From Linanthus parryae (taxonomy: Eukaryota; Streptophyta; Magnoliopsida; Ericales; Polemoniaceae): 64,000 bases of DNA. Positions 21,886-32,839 of the stretch are shown one piece after another. The position numbers and the translations under genes were made by a program. A model generated the notes under the pieces. It made no database searches. It was not told where the DNA came from and worked only from the letters and a program-made list of their open reading frames with translations. The DNA lies in assembly GCA_023055425.1 (NCBI GenBank), contig JALGPY010000005.1, forward strand, positions 87,213,495-87,277,494. Reading direction: 5' to 3'. Position 1 is the stretch's first letter, and each line of letters begins with the position of its first letter.

Positions 21886-22570
21886 TACTCCTAACTATCA
21901 TGAGTATAAACTGCAAAGGCTAAATTGAACTACGCTTGGCTTGATCCTGTGAGGGTACCTAGGCAGATTGGAACGTTCTTCCAAGTTCTGTCATACCAAA
22001 AAAAAAAAAAAAAGCATCTCCCATTTCAACGGATTCTTATGAAGGCGAAATAATGTTGATTGCTTCAAACCAAGACATTTTAAGAGTTTGAAACAGTGGG
22101 ATAGTATCATTTGATCTTGTAAGATAAAGCCTCGTTTATTGGAAACCAAATTCAAAGTGAAGTATTAAAGAAACAAAAAGCTTTATTACTTCACTCAAAC
22201 TGTGCAATTCAAAGTACAGCTAAAGGGAAGTGAAGCGGACGCAAAGGAAGGAAAATTATCAGACAGACGAACTTCATTAAGAACACAGTCTCAACATGCT
22301 CTTTTGATATCCTTTTTCTCCAACTTCATCGCCACATTTGCCTCTCAAGTTTATGATGGAGCTTTTATTGATCAAGACATTGTTGAAAGCCAACCACTAG
22401 CATAGCTATTAATGCTATCGCAGCCAGAAATCAAGATCACTATCTCTGGCACACTCCCTCTGTTATTTTGGCTTGTTGAGGACACCATGACGATTCATGA
22501 GCAAGTTGATGCCACGTATATGCCTTCATTTCACAATCGGTAGCCATTTTCTTTGATCACTGTTGGTATG
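21886..22570 (+). other. Non-coding Gypsy sequence left of the Copia insertion
   Basis: It contains CTACGCTTGGCTTGATCC and GTACCTAGGCAG, words common in the non-coding part of Tat-like elements, and an A15-17 run near 22000. There is one short open frame (22202-22405) without recognisable similarity. It ends at the GTATG target site (22566-22570). Confidence 0.55.
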
Positions 22571-23016
22571 TGAAGGACGTACTTGATCTAACACATTCAG
22601 ATCTACAACATGAATTAAAGCGGAATATTCATGTGTTTACCTTGTCTTCCTTAGCTCCTAAGTGCAACGGATGATCGTAGGGTGCTTGCTTTCACGTGCT
22701 CTTCTTGCTCCCACAGTCTGGCTCGAATCACTAGGACGAAAGCTCTGATCCACACCAAGTTCCACGCAATGGAGGCTAGTTGAAGAGAGAGTCTAGGGTT
22801 TACTGTATTATGATCAGCACATGATCTCTACAGTAGTGTGTATAAAATAATAGGAGGCTGTCTCCTTATATAGACAGACTTATAGCCTATTGCAACATAA
22901 CCCCCTAGGGTTTGTCCTTGCTACTAACCCCATAAGGTTTGAGCTTGTCTCACCTAAACCCATAAGTTTAGGTTAATTGCACTGTGCACCCCACATGGGC
23001 GCACATAATGCTAACA
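22571..23016 (-). repeat. 3' LTR of the minus-strand Copia
   Basis: 446 bp, TG to CA on the minus strand (TGTTAGCATTATGTGCGCC to TACGTCCTTCA). It appears identical to 29718-30163. A TATATAGA box-like sequence in both LTRs (minus complement of TCCTTATATAGAC, near 22870 here) may be part of the promoter. Confidence 0.95.
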
Positions 23017-23030
23017 TCTCCCACTCGCAC
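23017..23030 (-). other. Polypurine tract of the minus-strand Copia
   Basis: On the minus strand GCGAGTGGGAGA lies directly against the LTR start TGTTAGC, the usual plus-strand primer position. TGGGAGATGTTA is common in plant Copia elements. Confidence 0.8.
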
Positions 23031-24890
23031 AGTGGGGTTGCACAAATACAGTAGTTCTAGTCTCCCTCAATCTCCAACTATTATCATCTGCCAAAGTGTT
23101 ATGTGGCCTTGGTGTGTGACTGTGAGAGAACCTGCATTTCGGGAGATCCATACTCTAAACTCATACGAGACGAGCTAGCAGCAGGCGTTTCTCAACCCTT
23201 TAAGAAATAATGCAATACATATATATATATCTCTCTCGTATTCCCCAGATTCTGTCTATTGCCATCTCATAGACCATGAGCACCTACCTTGTCCCGAAGG
23301 TCGTGCATCAATGAGTCTATATCTCCTTTATTATATTCATATCCTGCATGATCCCACAAGATCTTGTAGGTGGGCCCAATGAACATGATAAAGAGCGATG
23401 CAATTAGAATCTTCCTTTCTATCCATTGTCGCTTTGATTCGGAGTCAGCTGCTTTCCTAGCAATGTCCTGGTAGGCCGAATCATTCATAGCCGTGAGGTG
23501 TCACGCTAAAGTAGCACCACCGAACCGTCTCTCCCCGACATGGATGAAAGTACTAAGGGTATACAGTGTCAATCATCTTTATATGATCGACGAGGCTCAC
23601 ACGGCGAGGAAACTCAGGGACTAGTTCTACTCGCCACCTCATGTCACTCATAAGCACGCGTTATCTCATAAGATGTGCGCCATAGTGTTTGGACTCTATC
23701 AGAGCACATGTCCTATCCCATAGGGACCACTATACAGATGTAAGTCCAACAGCCCATATGACTATTAACCCGAGTACTGAGTGTTGCACATATGCAATCG
23801 AAATCAGTTCTCTCATCTGGCTTTCTCTACGCAGACTATACATGGTTCGGGGTAGTAACCATGCTCGAATGGCCATAATCCAATCTCACCTTGGAACTTA
23901 TTCCAATGCGACAAATAAATCCGTCTGACAGGGTCTTGCACTATTGATTGATGTCCAGCTCTTGTCATAGGCCATGCGCCTCATATGACAGGAGTCATCA
24001 TATCATAGGCTTCTAGCGCTTGTCGGGATTCTGTCTCATCTTCTACTCACCTAGGCAATCCAGGATATTGTAAAGGCGGTTGCTCGTGTGAGGGAGTCAA
24101 CCTAGTGTCCGCGCGACATGTTCTATGCTAGTACAGGATATGTAAACAACATGTAGCATAACAAATCCAATTAAAATCCAATTATCAATGTCTCATATGC
24201 TCGTCAATCATATTGCCAGTGATCTACTACCGAGTCCCAATTTTCTAAAGCAATCCACAAAGACGACTCTTATGTGGTTTAGGAATGGGAGGAACCTACA
24301 TTTTGTCCCGTAGTCGATCTACTCCAAGGTTACTCTTTAGGTAGTTAGTTCACCTTTTGTGAAATCAGTACCTCTTTCTATATGTTTGGCTTTATCAAAA
24401 GTACTGTAGCCGTATGCTAGCACTACAGGTTGGTTGACAGCTCATAAGCTTATCAGAAACCTTTTTATCCAAACATATTTCTGTCCGGTGACAGAACAGG
24501 CAATCGTGCTTCGCTTCCATGATCGATGGAGCGGACTAATACGGTTGTGTAACACTTATGCTGCTGTTCCATGCGATGTCATCTAGCATGGACTATAGCC
24601 TGAGTCGGATCTACGTGTATCTAGGTCCCCACCCTAGTCAGCATGCATAGCTGGCTAGTCGAAGCATCATCTCCGATAGTTATAACACGTGATCCTTCGT
24701 ACAGAGTATCCTTTTGGTTGCAATCTAGTGTCTTAAGTTAGATTTCCTGAAATCCACTCTTCCGATTGCATGAGGTTTGTGGGGTCTCAGTATATACCAT
24801 AGCATATAGCAGACTCACACTGCATCGGGCACTTTAGTCATTTGGTCAATCCTAGTATGGTGTCTTCTAGGACACATATTCAGGCTCGTA
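23031..24890 (-). other. Internal 3' region of the minus-strand Copia
   Basis: No RNase H motif could be recognised with confidence. One minus-strand open frame at 23267-23488 (MNDSAYQDIARKAADSESK) has a hydrophobic stretch, but I know no family for it. The rest is low-similarity decayed sequence. Confidence 0.4.
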
Positions 24891-25570
24891 AAATCCTGCA
24901 GCGAGTTATAGGAGTATCACATGGCATTGGGTCCATTACATGGAATCGTTCAGAGTATCTTCTTGTTGTCCGCCTTATGCGTCAATATAAGAAGTCCTTC
25001 TGAACGAACGAGAATGCACCTCGCCCTACTAATATCCTTCGTCACAAATCGAAAGGATAACCACCCTATAGTGGATGTGAAATAGTCCTTAGACTCTCCT
25101 GGAAATAGTATGTCATCGATAATAAGTGACGTGCTCATCTACTCTCTACGACCGAGAGTGATATGCAGCGGTTTTCATCCATTGATAAAATACTGCTGAC
25201 TTAGAGGACTAATTAAGATCATACATAGGCTTAATTAGCTTGCACCTATATGTGCATCCAATCTTACATCTCGAAACCCTGTGGCCGAGTCATGCAGATT
25301 ACCTCTCTGATTTCTCTATCGAGAAATTCAGTCGTCACGTTCATCGAGAATGGAGCCTTATTTCCATAATCACAACTATTACCGATATCTCTGCAAGTCG
25401 TATGCCTTACTATGCTTCCGTCTGTGTCACCCTGACTGACCTTGGAAATCCATCTATTTCCAATAGTCTAACATCCAGCCGAAAAGTCAACCTAGCCTTA
25501 AACTTGGTTGGTCTTTTACAGACTCTAACTTTTCCTGTAAAGTCTACTTTTCATTCTTCATAATTAGGGA
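24891..25570 (-). pseudogene. Eroded Copia reverse transcriptase
   Basis: Minus-strand fragments such as PTKFKARLTF (the FKARLVAKG region) and, further on, REVICMTRPQGF (the EEVYMTQPEGF region) lie in the order expected for Copia RT. Many stops and shifts separate them, and no YVDD motif could be found. The open plus-strand frame at 25240-25563 is the shadow of this region. Confidence 0.5.
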
Positions 25571-26010
25571 ACGATAAGGCATAGTATTCTATCCTATCGT
25601 TTATGCAAGGTGATCTTTAAGATCATCCCTTCGATCTTCAAGCAGTCGATGGGGTATGCTCCTATGAGCAATTCCTTTGCATAGGAGGATCATAATTTGC
25701 TCTCACCCCTATGGATGGGCACCTCGCTTAGAAAGTCACTCCCACTGTCCGAAGGATCCTTGAGGGACTAATTCCTCATAATGGATTAAGGAACAGGGTA
25801 TTTTCTAGCGGTTCCTCCATGCTCGCCGAGATTATCATCTCTACGAACATTCCCTTAATTATGGACATCTCCTTATGAGAAAACATATATCCTGTGAATC
25901 CATTTGCGTTATACTACTAATCAGCTGTTGCGTTTCGAATACGCAACCCCCTAGAGTACTCCGAATAGTATGGGAAGACATGTTACTCCATGAAGATACA
26001 TTTCTTCCAT

Positions 26011-26660
26011 CTAGGGTCTTAATTCCTTCTTGTCAGGTGATGAAATATCCTGGGACAATATCTTAGGTTCATCAACATCTTGCGTGGTGACTATCACGTC
26101 TTCCCCTTCGATGTCAAATCGTCGACGGGGTACGCTCCAACGAGCGTTCCTACGCAAAGAGGATTCTTCTTCAGCATTATCGTCATATACGATAGGCTGC
26201 TCACTAGGTAAGGCACTCCCACTGTTCTCAAGATACATAGGAACAAATTCCTCTTGAGTAGTGGTGAATTGAGTGTCATCTAGTGGTTCCTCTTACTCGT
26301 AGAGAATACCATCTCCACGAGCTTCTCCCTGACTAGGAAAATTAGTTAGCTCATAAGCTACCGATCCCTATGGCCTAAGGTGACCTCATATAGGTTGCCT
26401 TTTGGTCCACACCTCGTAGGGCGTAGTGGTTATAGACTTGGTGGGTTCTTGGTTGAGTAAATCGACAGACGTTTAACAAAGCGTCTCCTCAAGATAGGGA
26501 ACTTATACTTTGAACGTGCTATCATACATCAAACCATCTCAGGCTGCATCCTATTCCTCCTATCCACCATAGCAATCTGCTGCGGGGTATGGGAATAGCC
26601 AACTGCCTAATTACTCTCCATCACATAGCTCTTGCTAAGATAGACACTCGCAGTCTCATT
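26011..26660 (-). pseudogene. Eroded Copia integrase C-terminus and linker
   Basis: On the minus strand HTPQQIAMVDRRNRMQPEMV (about 26640-26540) is a decayed form of the HTPQQNGV-ERRNRT integrase motif. It is followed by a degraded PYEVW-type stretch (about 26440-26390). A 75-codon frame (26238-26011) with RRNARWSVPRRRFDIEGEDV resembles the basic linker between integrase and RT. Order and strand agree with the PBS at 29705. Confidence 0.6.
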
Positions 26661-27627
26661 CTGGCCAAGGGCATATCCTTTTATCCAGACGGTTTTCTAC
26701 CTTTTGTAGATACCTGTCTGAAGCACCCTTATGCCTCAGACTTATGTGGCCCTAGCACACATAGTTGAGATGCGTACAATAATCTACGAATGTGATGGAT
26801 TAGTAAGCACCATGTCTTTAGCTATTAACTTTTAATGGATCACAATAACAGAATGAATAATATGTAAAGACTCAATAATCCTTACTGCTTTACTGGATAG
26901 TTTGCCTTTCGCCTTTCGTGTAAGGCAAGAGTCACACACAGGTAAGGGTACCTTGGGCATATTCCAAGCAGGCCTACCTTAGCTAGCCTGAACATCCTTT
27001 CCTGACATAGTGTGTCTCAATCTAGCACGCCACATATCAGAATCTTAAGGTACAACCCTAGTTGATATCCAAAGATCCTGAGGCGTTATTCATGCTAGAA
27101 ATTAAGAGTGTATAACCATTCATAACATGACCAATTCCAAAGTAAAACTGTAACCAAAACAAATTTTGGTGGCTATTCCCTCAAAGATAATCTTATGGAT
27201 CCTTAGACGAGAAGTTAGTGCCAGGTCTGGCCTTCTAGTCTTAGGGAAACATCCTTTTCCTCCTTTGCATTTGCCAGTCTTGGGCTATTGGTCATGTACC
27301 AATATATTGCCCTCATTCCCTTATCCTTGCCCCACCTGTTCCTCACGGTCCTAATACCGGAGTAGGGACTAAATCTGCCGATCATACTTCATCCATAGCC
27401 TTTAGCAATCATGTATTGCTTAGACTTCAAAAGTATGCTGGAACTAGTATACTTAGCAATCATATATTGCTTAGATCCTAGAACGGAATGATGTTTGGTC
27501 TCATCCAAACATCCTGACACTTTCAAAGTGTGTCATATAACGTTTTCATGGCACTTTCATGAAACGTGGCAGAGATAGCAACAAATTGCTAATCGGATAA
27601 CTTAAACACGATTGTTTAAGGTAGGAT

Positions 27628-27849
27628 TTATGAGTCATTACTCACAATTTTAATGAGGCAAATGGCTAAGGTGGATCCAAGATTCTTCTTCTTTGGCTCA
27701 TTCCTACAATCTTTGAATCTCAAAGTGGTCTTGAACTTGCTGATGAGGTCATTTCCCCACCTTGGCATAGCACGCTCTATGAAATTTATCTTGACTGCCT
27801 CCCACATATTGGTTAGCCTAAAGATAATGTTCATGTGCTGCTGTGACAA
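27628..27849 (-). pseudogene. Probable gag fragment of the minus-strand Copia
   Basis: A 73-codon frame contains MWEAVKINFIERAMPRWGND. Its place between the PBS and the integrase remnants suggests gag, but I do not recognise a specific motif. Confidence 0.3.
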
Positions 27850-29034
27850 CTATTCATCACAGGTTCGACCATACTTGTAGGTGTTTTGACAAACTATGTC
27901 CAACGATTTGGTTACATAGTACGATGACTTGTCATATCGTTTATTGTCATTATTTGAGCCTTTACAGTTTCGATTTAGACACGATTGATCTTTGAGACAT
28001 TGCATAGGAAATCAATACCAGCATTTTCTTAGCTCCGAAATAACATGATACATGATTTAAAATTTCATAGTTCATCATAAGGACTCCACCAAAACCTAGT
28101 GGCAATTCTAGGAATCAAATATCGTCACTTATGATTCCCCATTAGTTTCAATCATGTATAACCATGTGAGCTCTTTTGTTTTAGTTCCTTAGCATGCGAG
28201 GTTATACAGTATATCCAATCACACGCAGTTATAACATAAAACAAGCATAAGCATAAATAAATATGCAATGGATGTGGCCCCTAAGGTGCACTCCCACTAT
28301 TGGGAGTACGTCTTGAGCAAGTCTTGAACTTCTTGCCTCATGGATCTCGCCTCATCTCGAGTGCTCCTTGAAGCTTCCCTGTTCGTCTCTTTGCTCCATG
28401 CACCTCGCGCCATAGCTTTTGGTTTGGCCACCTCTCTTGAAGCTTCTATTCTTCAATCTTCACTAAATATCTTATTTCTAAGAAGTAACCTCTAATAGGC
28501 GATTTAGATGAGAAGAGAAGACAATAGAGTATGTAGAGAGGCACGACACGCAGGCCGTATTTTAATTGATTACATATTCAAAACCAAAACCAAATATAAA
28601 ACCATCTAAGCCACATCCATGCATCAAACACATCCATTCAACCCACAACAGCATGTATAATAATATAATAAACATACTGGATTTTTCTGGAAATTTCCAG
28701 AATTAAAGAATAATTACTGGAAATTAATAAGCAATAAATCAATCAACTAATAAGATTGAAAATCGCTCCCAACTACCTAGGATCTCACCTCCTATCTCAT
28801 AAGGTAGGGAAAAATGTCCTAAGTCTCCAGAAAAAATTTGGGCTCAAAACAGTGTGTTTAAGGACGTCTAATTGCCTCGGGAAGTGTGCTAAACACTAAT
28901 TAATTAATCTGGAAAATAATAAAATTTTCTGTTTTTCCAAAAATTATGAAAAAATCCCAGACAATAGGAAATTTTATTCTGAGCATGTAGAAAAAAATTT
29001 GGTGAAAAATAATGGCCGGAGGAGGGCTCACGCG

Positions 29035-29380
29035 CCCACACGCGCCGCCGCGCGTGGGCGAGTCCGCCTCCGTCACGCGCCGACGCGGCCCGAGTGCCAC
29101 GTCAGCGTGCCACGTGGCACGCCACGTCAGCCACGTGCTGACGTCAGCTGCCACGTCACCCTCCACGTCACCTGCCACGTCAGCAGCCCGCGTGGCTGCC
29201 ACGTCATCTGCCACGTCAGCAATTGCTGACGTGGCACCGCCACGTCATCATGCCACGTCAGCCCTAGCTGACGTCAGCAAGTCCGCCGCCGCCCTTTGGC
29301 GCGTGCGGCGCGTGGCGGCGCGTGGCCGCGCGTGGAGGCGGCGTCGGTGGCGCGTGAGGCCCACGCGCCGCCTTCCCGGC
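29035..29380. promoter_or_regulatory. GC-rich CCACGTCA/ACGT-core cluster in the Copia leader
   Basis: Between about 29097 and 29275 there are about fourteen ACGT cores, mostly CCACGTCAGC-like, with palindromic TGACGTCAGC and CACGTG forms. ACGT cores are the binding sites of plant bZIP factors. GC content is far above the surrounding AT-rich DNA. It lies in the untranslated leader, about 430 bases downstream of the PBS in element orientation, in both directions of reading. A regulatory role is inference. Open frames across it (28900-29214 minus, 29012-29428 plus) are low-complexity and likely non-coding. Confidence 0.55.
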
Positions 29381-29704
29381 CTCCGTTTCCGGCGATCTTT
29401 ACATCGTTGGAATCGTCGTTTCACGTAGATCAAGATTATGTGTTCAAAACCTAATTTTAACATGTTTTGAAAAAATCTTTTTACTGCTCAGATCAAACAG
29501 TCCAGATTTATACTGTTTCGAATCTTAGAAAATTCATAACTAATTCTCTGTTCGTCCAAAAATTACAAAATTTATATTTCTGGAATCCTTGTGAAAAACC
29601 CTATCCAACCATATAGGTTTCACTAACAGATTATGAAATTTCAAAAACTCGAATTTTTTATCTGATTCGGGAACGCAAATCTAGGCACGAAAAACAAGCC
29701 TAAG

Positions 29705-29716
29705 GCTCTGATACCA
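29705..29716 (-). other. Primer-binding site of the minus-strand Copia
   Basis: GCTCTGATACCA on the plus strand is the complement of TGGTATCAGAGC, the tRNA-iMet site. It is one base from the 5' LTR and proves the minus orientation. Confidence 0.9.
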
Positions 29717-29717
29717 A

Positions 29718-30163
29718 TGAAGGACGTACTTGATCTAACACATTCAGATCTACAACATGAATTAAAGCGGAATATTCATGTGTTTACCTTGTCTTCCTTA
29801 GCTCCTAAGTGCAACGGATGATCGTAGGGTGCTTGCTTTCACGTGCTCTTCTTGCTCCCACAGTCTGGCTCGAATCACTAGGACGAAAGCTCTGATCCAC
29901 ACCAAGTTCCACGCAATGGAGGCTAGTTGAAGAGAGAGTCTAGGGTTTACTGTATTATGATCAGCACATGATCTCTACAGTAGTGTGTATAAAATAATAG
30001 GAGGCTGTCTCCTTATATAGACAGACTTATAGCCTATTGCAACATAACCCCCTAGGGTTTGTCCTTGCTACTAACCCCATAAGGTTTGAGCTTGTCTCAC
30101 CTAAACCCATAAGTTTAGGTTAATTGCACTGTGCACCCCACATGGGCGCACATAATGCTAACA
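29718..30163 (-). repeat. 5' LTR of the minus-strand Copia
   Basis: 446 bp, apparently identical to 22571-23016. It is followed by the second GTATG target duplication at 30164-30168. Confidence 0.95.
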
Positions 30164-31352
30164 GTATGGTTAACTCAAACTGGGCTGGAAACCTTCAAGT
30201 GAAAACAAGAACAAGAGAATTTAAGAAACAAATCTAAACCTCATCAGTATTGTAGCATCAGAGGCTCGAATTCTTGGTTTCACTGGTATTGATCAATTCC
30301 TATCGTTGCCATCACTCATAAGGTTCTCGATATTTGGAGTTGGTTCAGGCTTCGCTTCCCTGCAAACATAGAAAAGAAAAGAACAATACAAACAAAAAGA
30401 AGATGAGCATTGTCGGTTCCATCAAGATCTTGAGGTTTGTCATCAAATTCGTCGTCATATTCAGCTAGTTTCACACGGATTGATTTCCAAAGTGGTATGG
30501 TTCTCTAAGCCCAAGTTTGAAGCCACCATGTAGGAACTGGCCCTTCCCAGCTGCTAACTTGATGCCACCGCCGCTTGGATTATCTCAGATCCACCATGAC
30601 AACTTGTTTTGGCCATTGAGTGTATCTTGATTTCTGTCACTGTCAGGTGTCATTGCTAATGTCGGCATCAACAAAATCACCAGGAGCAGAAAGAGAGCTT
30701 CATCTCTAGATCAAATTTACTTTGCGTCAAATTGACATTGCCTCATCAGCTCCTATTTCACACCTTCATGATCGCTGCTTTCACCACTGCCCAAGCTCGT
30801 CCTATGATCGCAAAAAGTTTCGCGGTGGCTCAAAGAAAGCTTCATTAATGTCGTGGCTACATTAAGTTCATCATGCTTGCACTGAAAACTGAAGTTTTGC
30901 GGACTTTCAAAATACAATAAAAAAACAAGAAAGAAACGTAGCCAAGAAATTACAGCTCGTCAGTAACTGAGTCCGCTTCTCACTTTCATATATACGTGGT
31001 GTAGCACATCATCTTGGCTTCCGTTTCGACCTCTTGTTGATTGTTGCGGATAGTCAAAGATCATTAAGACGGCTTGTGAAAAGTCACATTGCATAGCTCG
31101 AATTTGATATTGTTCCCCTGCAGGATGCATCGATTCTCCTATCCACCGGTGCTACTGATCCAAATCTTGCAGTGTTGATTGCACCACTTCTGTCCTCCTC
31201 ATTGTATTGTCCCCATCTTTGTCATCAGGCTGCAATCATTGTCATGCAACAACAAAAAATCGAAGGACGCCATATTTAAAGAACACGTGTTATTCTATTA
31301 ATGCAAAACAGAGCAGGTAGTACTTGGCTTGGTTCAAAATAGAGCATACAGG
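30164..31352 (+). other. Right flank of the Copia insertion, non-coding
   Basis: This is presumably the continuation of the Tat-like element beyond the insertion. I find no gag-pol motif, LTR pair or gene. The stretch has only short open frames. Confidence 0.4.
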
Positions 31353-31364
31353 CAGAGGCGGACC
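31353..31364 (+). mobile_element. hAT-like terminal inverted repeat, left
   Basis: CAGAGGCGGACC followed by CAAGGGGGCC and GGCCATGGCCCC is a terminus type common in plant hAT-like elements. The only inverted match is at 37914-37925. The flanking octamers (CATACAGG left, CTCAGTCT right) do not match, so the two may belong to one rearranged element or to two insertions. Confidence 0.45.
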
Positions 31365-32839
31365 CAAGGGGGCCTAAGGGGGCCATGGCCCCTACAAATC
31401 TTTTTTTGCTTCTTATCATGTAAGTATAAATTTTAGAAAATTATGTACCCTTTTAAGCTTGGCCCTCTCATTTTTGGACAAAATATATAGTAAAATGGAA
31501 TGGATGGTAGCGGTAAAAGGGTAAATTACATCCCGTTTTATAGGAAATCATACCATCTTTGAGATAAATTTAAATTTAATTTAATAGGTGGTCAACGATT
31601 AATTAGGTGATTTTAGAATAAGTGGAGTGAAAATAGGAGTTTTGCTACAATAGCAGTTACTTCAAATCCAAAACAATCCCTATAATTGAGGATGTTTATT
31701 CTATATGAATGAATTTCATTAAAATAAATTATAAAAAAAGTGAGGAAAACAGAATAAAGAAATTAATTCTCAAGTTTTCTTTATCATGATGTCTTTGCGC
31801 GAAGACTTTTTTCTCTTCGTGCGAAGACCTTCGTGCGAAGAGTTTCATTCTTCATACGAAGACCTTCTTATTTCAAGACTGAGAGCTTTTTCCCGATGAC
31901 TTCTGAAATTTTGGATAAGAAAAGTCTTCGTGGGGAGAGAAATTCTCTTCGTGGGAAGGTCATCGTGAGAAGACAAATTGTCTTTATGCGAAGACCCTGT
32001 AGCTCCAGGATTCTTCTTCATCTTCAACGGTCCATAACTTTTTCCTTCGATGTCCGTTTTAGCTCTGTGACCCGCCGTTGGAAAGCTCTTCGAGTCTTCT
32101 TTCAATTTTCACTGCTCTCACTTACATCTTCATTGTACAACCCAAAATATCCTTAATATATCCTTAATTTGCTCTAAAACATCCTTGAAAAGCAACTAAG
32201 CTTTTTGAAAAGCAAATAAGGACCCGACTTTTGATCCCGAAATCCGATGAATGTAATTTTTGAACCTTTGCAGTTCTTTTGCGACGTAGACTTGGATCAT
32301 GTACAGAAATTCCCGTTTCGGAACCATTTTCTCGTTTTTCTCAATCCCCAAAATTGGCGAAAACATCCAAAACGCGCCAAATTTGCCTTTTTCTTCTATT
32401 TTGAGGCTTGTTTCTTCTCTCCACTTAATTCCTGCATACGTAATTCCTGTCAAACAACAACACGAACACTACCGCGAAGATAAAATGTGATAAATTATCA
32501 AAATCATAATCAAAACTATTAAGGAACTCGCGGATTGTAAATTTAAGTTCTAAAACATCCAAAAGTGCATTTTCTTCTCAAATTAGCCCAAAATCCATCA
32601 CTTTGCACCTAAACGCACACAAATAACAATGTGAAACGTACGTAGGATAACTCTTATTAAGAGTTATCAAATACCCTCACACTTTGCATTTGCGCGTCCC
32701 GAGCGAAGTGTCATCTACTGCATCTAACTGTTTAATAGCCAAACAGACTCAAACGACTCAAACAAGACTCAAGACACTACTAATGCAGCAAGATGATGCA
32801 AATGAAATTCTAGACTCAATCTCTAAGTCCTGGTGCGCT
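31365..32839. other. LTR-like debris with CTTCGTGCGAAG palindromes
   Basis: No gene is recognised. At 31797-32000 the palindrome CTTCGTGCGAAG and close variants recur (31815, 31829, 31850 and weaker ones near 31925 and 31985). The same motif returns at 35739 beyond the Copia fragment. The words GACCCGCCGTTGGAAAGCTC and CACTTTGCATTTGCGCGTCC resemble plant Gypsy LTR sequence. I infer a Gypsy-type LTR fragment interrupted by the Copia fragment that follows. Confidence 0.35.

Larger units (their letters stand above)
22571..30163 (-). mobile_element. Complete Copia insertion with GTATG target duplication
   Basis: This is a 7593 bp minus-strand element with 446 bp LTRs at 22571-23016 and 29718-30163. 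On the plus strand each LTR begins TGAAGGACG and ends GCTAACA. The flanks are GTATG at 22566-22570 and at 30164-30168, a perfect 5 bp duplication. The PBS is at 29705-29716 and the purine-rich PPT lies just inside the left LTR. By eye I see no difference between the two LTRs. The internal 6.7 kb has only small remnants of gag and pol. It was inserted into the Tat-like Gypsy element. Confidence 0.95.

Noticed and set aside
27166..27880. Plus-strand frames inside the minus-strand Copia
   Set aside because: They are opposite to the element's coding strand and have no motif.
28900..29463. Open frames rich in Ala, Asp, Arg and His in the GC-rich leader
   Set aside because: Low-complexity products of the CCACGTCA repeats, present on both strands, without domain similarity.
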